Source: Anaerocolumna sp. AGMB13025
GTDB taxonomy: Bacteria; Bacillota; Clostridia; Lachnospirales; Lachnospiraceae
DNA: 64,000 bases
Reading direction: 5' to 3'
Assembly (NCBI RefSeq): GCF_029689925.1
Contig: NZ_CP121445.1
Coordinates: 1,791,001-1,855,000 of the forward strand
Shown here: positions 60,837 to 64,000 of the stretch, in pieces
How the letters are laid out: every line of letters begins with the position of its first letter
Numbering within the stretch: position 1 is the first letter of the stretch
Notes under the pieces: model-generated
The model's database searches: none
Seen by the model: the letters and a program-made list of their open reading frames with translations, nothing else
What the model was told of the DNA's origin: nothing
Program-made: the position numbers and the translations under genes

Positions 60837-63800
60837 CTAGGGTACTTTGGTTAAAGGTAGCCTTATAAATATATTGAGTTCGGAAAAATCCTTTTCCAAA
60901 ACCGTTCTTTGGAGTTTAATGCCGCCTTTACGGTAAGGGTTTGATACTGCTTCCCCCTCAAGTTTTGTCTTGTCTGCATATACGGTGATTCCATCCGAAG
61001 AATCAGCAGTGTTGTCATTCTCTGAGTGTATATGATACTGGAAGGTAATATCCTTTTCAAAGCATCGAAACATTACCCTTAAGCCGTTAAGGCTCTCTGG
61101 CAGTACCGGATCAAGAATCAGGGAGTCCTGCTGAAAACGGATTCCAAGTATATTGGACACCAACTGGTTTAAATAAATCCCAGGACCGCTGGAATAAAGG
61201 CGCCAGCCCCCTTTTACCGGAATCTCACCGGCTTTTAATTGTTTAAAATTTTCTGCAAACTCATATCTGTCCATAAAATTTCCGTCAGAACTGCTGAAAT
61301 ACAGATTGCTCTGCCTTAGGCAGGCAGTTTTAACAGAATCCTGTATCCGTATTGGATTAATGGTAAATAAACCCTCCCAGGCGGACATAGCGTCACCGGT
61401 TTTTGCGCAGGCTTCCAGATACCGGATATGGGCATGGGTATATAATGAACTGATTTCTCTTCCAACATTAGCGGCCTGTTCTGCTCTCTTAAAGAGCTTG
61501 CTGACACCGCCTTTATAGCTGGCAGGATGATCCATTAGATGTACCCCGTCAGGGAATTTAAGTTCCTTATTTATCACATCCATATTTATAAGAGCTTGTT
61601 CTGGTGTGACCAGTTCTGAAATAATGCTTCGGGTCATGGGGAGGAGCCGGTATTTGATTCCTGTGTCTGAATCCTCTGGATGAAGTATGTATTTCATATC
61701 TCCTTTATCATAACTCACAAAACCTGGAATTACCTCATCTTTTATCAAAAAGGTATTAAAATCTTTTAAAATCTTATCTGCGTCTTCTGTCAGCTCTTTT
61801 GCGAAAGACGAATCCGTTGATGTCAGTGCAGTGCCAAGGCGCTTTAAGGTCTGATAGGCAAGTGCCACTGTCCAGGAACTTACCAGGTGTTCACGCATGT
61901 TTGGATCTACTGGCTGGAGGGTGTCGTCCCAGTCTCCGCCGGCATAAGTAATAAGACCGGTATCTGCAATAAACCGGGTCTGTATGGCTTTAAAGGCTCT
62001 CTTTATATGAAGGAGCAGAGATTCGTTCGAAGCCTTATCATCAGCATAGGGAAGAGGCTTTGTAAGCAAATCATAATTGCCGGTCTGTTCCAGATAGTCA
62101 CCAATACACTTAAGAGGCCAGAAGACAACATCTCCATGGCATTCACCGGCATCTAAAGTATAGCGGTCAAACATGAACCACTGAGGCCATTCTCCGGTAG
62201 AAGCATACTGGTGGGAGAATATATTCCTAAGTATCTTAGCGGCAAGGTCATAGTGCTGAGTCATAAGGAAATATTCCATAGGACCCTGGCAGACATCTCT
62301 GGTTCCCCAGGCAGCACCGCCAGGCTGTTCCAAGCCGTGAGGGGAAGCAAAATGAATCAGGGCATTGTGGGTATACCACCAGGCAGTCTGATTCAAAATC
62401 TCAACACGTTCTGCAATCTCAGGACTGCCTCCGCTTACCTGGAAGCCTCTGTTAAGGTTGCGGTAATAATCAAGTGCCGCAGCCTTTTCTTCTTCAAAAT
62501 TAAGGTCAGGAATTTCCTCTGTAAAATTACTGTCGGTGCTGCCTTTTATCATGCAGGAAAAGGCAGCAGTATCTTTTAACGTTACAGTTAAGAAGCTTTC
62601 ATCAAAGGAGCGTTCTCCCTCAAAAAAGATACGGTCATCACTGATGAGATAGTCAGCGCCCGTAAAGAGCATATCATAATAAAGCTCTGGATATTCGGTT
62701 GAGATATCTTTAAACCGTAACCCCTTTTCCAGAGTTTCATAAGTTACTTCTTTGGAGTGTTCCGTTTCACCGAGTACTAATTGATTTGTCAGAATGAAAT
62801 CGTAAGTTTTATTTTGAAGGCTTTCTGCCTTAAGTACAACATAAGGATCACGAGCCGCAGTATAAGATGTAATTCTTAAGAGGTCATCTGGCAGTACATA
62901 ATACCATCTTGCGTAATTCATTCCCATCTCAAAGAGGGCGGGAAGGGTTAGCAGTCTATAAGTTCCTGATAATTTAACATAGAGATGCTGACCGCAGTTC
63001 TTTTGTATATTCAAAAGTCCCCTTGAGGTGGAGAGAAGCTTATGAAAGGAGGTGTTTCCAAGGATTGTCTGACTGCCGAATAAACCATACATATAAGCAG
63101 TACTGGCCATGGCGTTTTGCCCTATTTCCTCTGTGGTATCAGCAGCCAGGTTTTCTGTTCGTACTTTCGGGCAGTTCATGATGATAGTACCATGGGGGCG
63201 TTCCGTACGAAGCTCTTTATCCTTGGTCACGATATGGCTGTAATCTTTTGTAAAGAAGGAAAGGAGAGTATCCTCTTTTGTTTCCTCTAATACCCAGTGG
63301 GGAAAGAGTTCGGATATTTTTTCCCTGGTAAGAGCTGGGGAAGAGTATGGAAGTCCAAACTCTCGTTTGAGTTTCATTCCGGGGCAGGGAGCAGTAAGTT
63401 CTTTTTTTAGGCTGGCATAAGCAGCTTTTAATTCTTCCTCAAATTCTGCTCCTTCGATTGCCTCTTTATGGTTCTCCTTGGCAAGTCCGTAAAAGGCAGT
63501 TGTTACCGGTTCTATTAAGGAAAACTTCTCAGTCTGTAAAGCAGTATAGGAGAACTCGAACTGATAGTTCACATCGGGGAGATCCCTTAAGAGTGCGGCA
63601 GGAGTATCGCTGTCTTTATAAGAAGTCTGAAAGAACTGCATACCATCCGTTGCATAATGAAGGACAGGTATTCCCGCTGAGCCTTGTCTTAAATAAGGAT
63701 AATTACCGCCTTGCTCCTGATTCTGACGGGAACATACCGAATAGCCTTTATCTGTTTTTACGATACTGTGGCCAAGATATTGTGAAACATAAAGTTCATT

Positions 63801-64000
63801 GGTCAGTACACTTTCAGCAGAGGATACACCAATATCCTGGCCGTATAAGAGATCAACCGTTTCCCCATTTCCCTTTAGGGTGATATCCCAGAACCAGACA
63901 CCTTCCAGTCCATAAAAAGTTACTTCATAACAGATACCGGAAGCAGTGCCGCTAAAGGTAAGGGAATTCTCGCCTTTACTCAGCACAGATTCGGAACGGA
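60837..64000 (-). CDS. Large GH94-like glycoside phosphorylase (N-terminus outside window)
   Basis: At least 1053 residues, with the frame open to the window edge, so the N-terminus is missing. It has the layout of cellobiose/cellodextrin-type phosphorylases: N-terminal beta-sandwich, helical linker and (alpha/alpha)6 barrel with AAWGTRDVCQGPMEYF, YASTGEWPQWFMFDRY, DVVFWPLKCIGDYLE and the catalytic Asp region TYAGGDWDDTLQP. It is longer than GH94 cellobiose phosphorylases (about 800), closer in size to the beta-1,3-glucan phosphorylase families GH149/GH161, so the substrate linkage is uncertain. Followed after 11 nt by the GH3 gene. Intracellular phosphorolysis of imported oligosaccharides is the probable role. 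Confidence 0.85.
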   Translation of the reverse strand, partial: RSESVLSKGENSLTFSGTASGICYEVTFYGLEGVWFWDITLKGNGETVDLLYGQDIGVSSAESVLTNELYVSQYLGHSIVKTDKGYSVCSRQNQEQGGNYPYLRQGSAGIPVLHYATDGMQFFQTSYKDSDTPAALLRDLPDVNYQFEFSYTALQTEKFSLIEPVTTAFYGLAKENHKEAIEGAEFEEELKAAYASLKKELTAPCPGMKLKREFGLPYSSPALTREKISELFPHWVLEETKEDTLLSFFTKDYSHIVTKDKELRTERPHGTIIMNCPKVRTENLAADTTEEIGQNAMASTAYMYGLFGSQTILGNTSFHKLLSTSRGLLNIQKNCGQHLYVKLSGTYRLLTLPALFEMGMNYARWYYVLPDDLLRITSYTAARDPYVVLKAESLQNKTYDFILTNQLVLGETEHSKEVTYETLEKGLRFKDISTEYPELYYDMLFTGADYLISDDRIFFEGERSFDESFLTVTLKDTAAFSCMIKGSTDSNFTEEIPDLNFEEEKAAALDYYRNLNRGFQVSGGSPEIAERVEILNQTAWWYTHNALIHFASPHGLEQPGGAAWGTRDVCQGPMEYFLMTQHYDLAAKILRNIFSHQYASTGEWPQWFMFDRYTLDAGECHGDVVFWPLKCIGDYLEQTGNYDLLTKPLPYADDKASNESLLLHIKRAFKAIQTRFIADTGLITYAGGDWDDTLQPVDPNMREHLVSSWTVALAYQTLKRLGTALTSTDSSFAKELTEDADKILKDFNTFLIKDEVIPGFVSYDKGDMKYILHPEDSDTGIKYRLLPMTRSIISELVTPEQALINMDVINKELKFPDGVHLMDHPASYKGGVSKLFKRAEQAANVGREISSLYTHAHIRYLEACAKTGDAMSAWEGLFTINPIRIQDSVKTACLRQSNLYFSSSDGNFMDRYEFAENFKQLKAGEIPVKGGWRLYSSGPGIYLNQLVSNILGIRFQQDSLILDPVLPESLNGLRVMFRCFEKDITFQYHIHSENDNTADSSDGITVYADKTKLEGEAVSNPYRKGGIKLQRTVLEKDFSELNIFIRLPLTKVP

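Overview
The window looks like a chromosomal segment of an AT-rich, plant-polysaccharide-degrading anaerobic Firmicute, most likely a Lachnospiraceae member (Lachnoclostridium/Anaerocolumna type). This is inferred from strong AGGAGG ribosome sites, sigma-A promoters, AT-rich codons, xylanase and phosphorylase content, a YesM/YesN-controlled sugar ABC transporter and a spore-type LysM/GH18 protein. No rRNA, complete tRNA, CRISPR array or intact insertion sequence was seen.

Layout. 1-836: 3' end of a GH10 xylanase. 1.1-4.1 kb: cadmium/zinc resistance unit (CadC repressor divergent from an HMA metallochaperone and a P1B-ATPase). 4.6-12.2 kb: housekeeping and stress genes (LigB-type dioxygenase, SDR with a divergent AraC regulator, TetR with a divergent epimerase-type reductase, orphan HTH, GH32 sucrase). 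12.8-26.3 kb: accessory stretch with a very AT-rich helicase-nuclease fusion, a self-regulating XRE repressor, a lipoprotein, a CAAX protease, a CASTOR/POLLUX-like channel, a tightly coupled SEC-C/UPF0158 operon with two micro-genes, and an XRE-phosphoribosyltransferase fusion with a DGHHK protein. 26.4-28.6 kb: Tet(M)-like ribosomal protection gene behind a leader peptide and attenuator. 29-33 kb: two redox units (TetR plus old-yellow-enzyme; Rrf2 plus NAD(P)H-binding protein plus FMN reductase). 33-42 kb: more accessory genes, including an MqsR-like toxin with an MqsA/Panacea antitoxin, a DinB protein, a protein-kinase-like protein and gene remnants. 42-45.3 kb: nadABC. 45.6-47.6 kb: TetR, phosphopantothenoylcysteine decarboxylase and an ECF S component, probably for CoA precursor supply. 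47.8-56.4 kb: histidine kinase, AraC response regulator, sugar ABC transporter and a secreted BNR/ricin-lectin glycosidase, apparently one carbohydrate-utilisation locus. 56.5-57.8 kb: LysM/GH18-like protein. 58-64 kb, minus strand: a domain-permuted GH3 enzyme and a large GH94-like phosphorylase cut by the window edge.

The most unusual signal is a dispersed, structured, roughly 107-nt element. It occurs as three tandem copies before cadC, one copy before the TetR gene at 29.1 kb, two full copies plus one half copy before the sugar permease at 53.0 kb, and a 5' fragment before the glycosidase at 54.9 kb. Complete arrays end immediately before the start codon. Stem sequences differ between loci but pairing is kept, in an order (a-b-a'-b' then a hairpin) that implies an RNA pseudoknot. 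I do not recognise it as a named RNA family.
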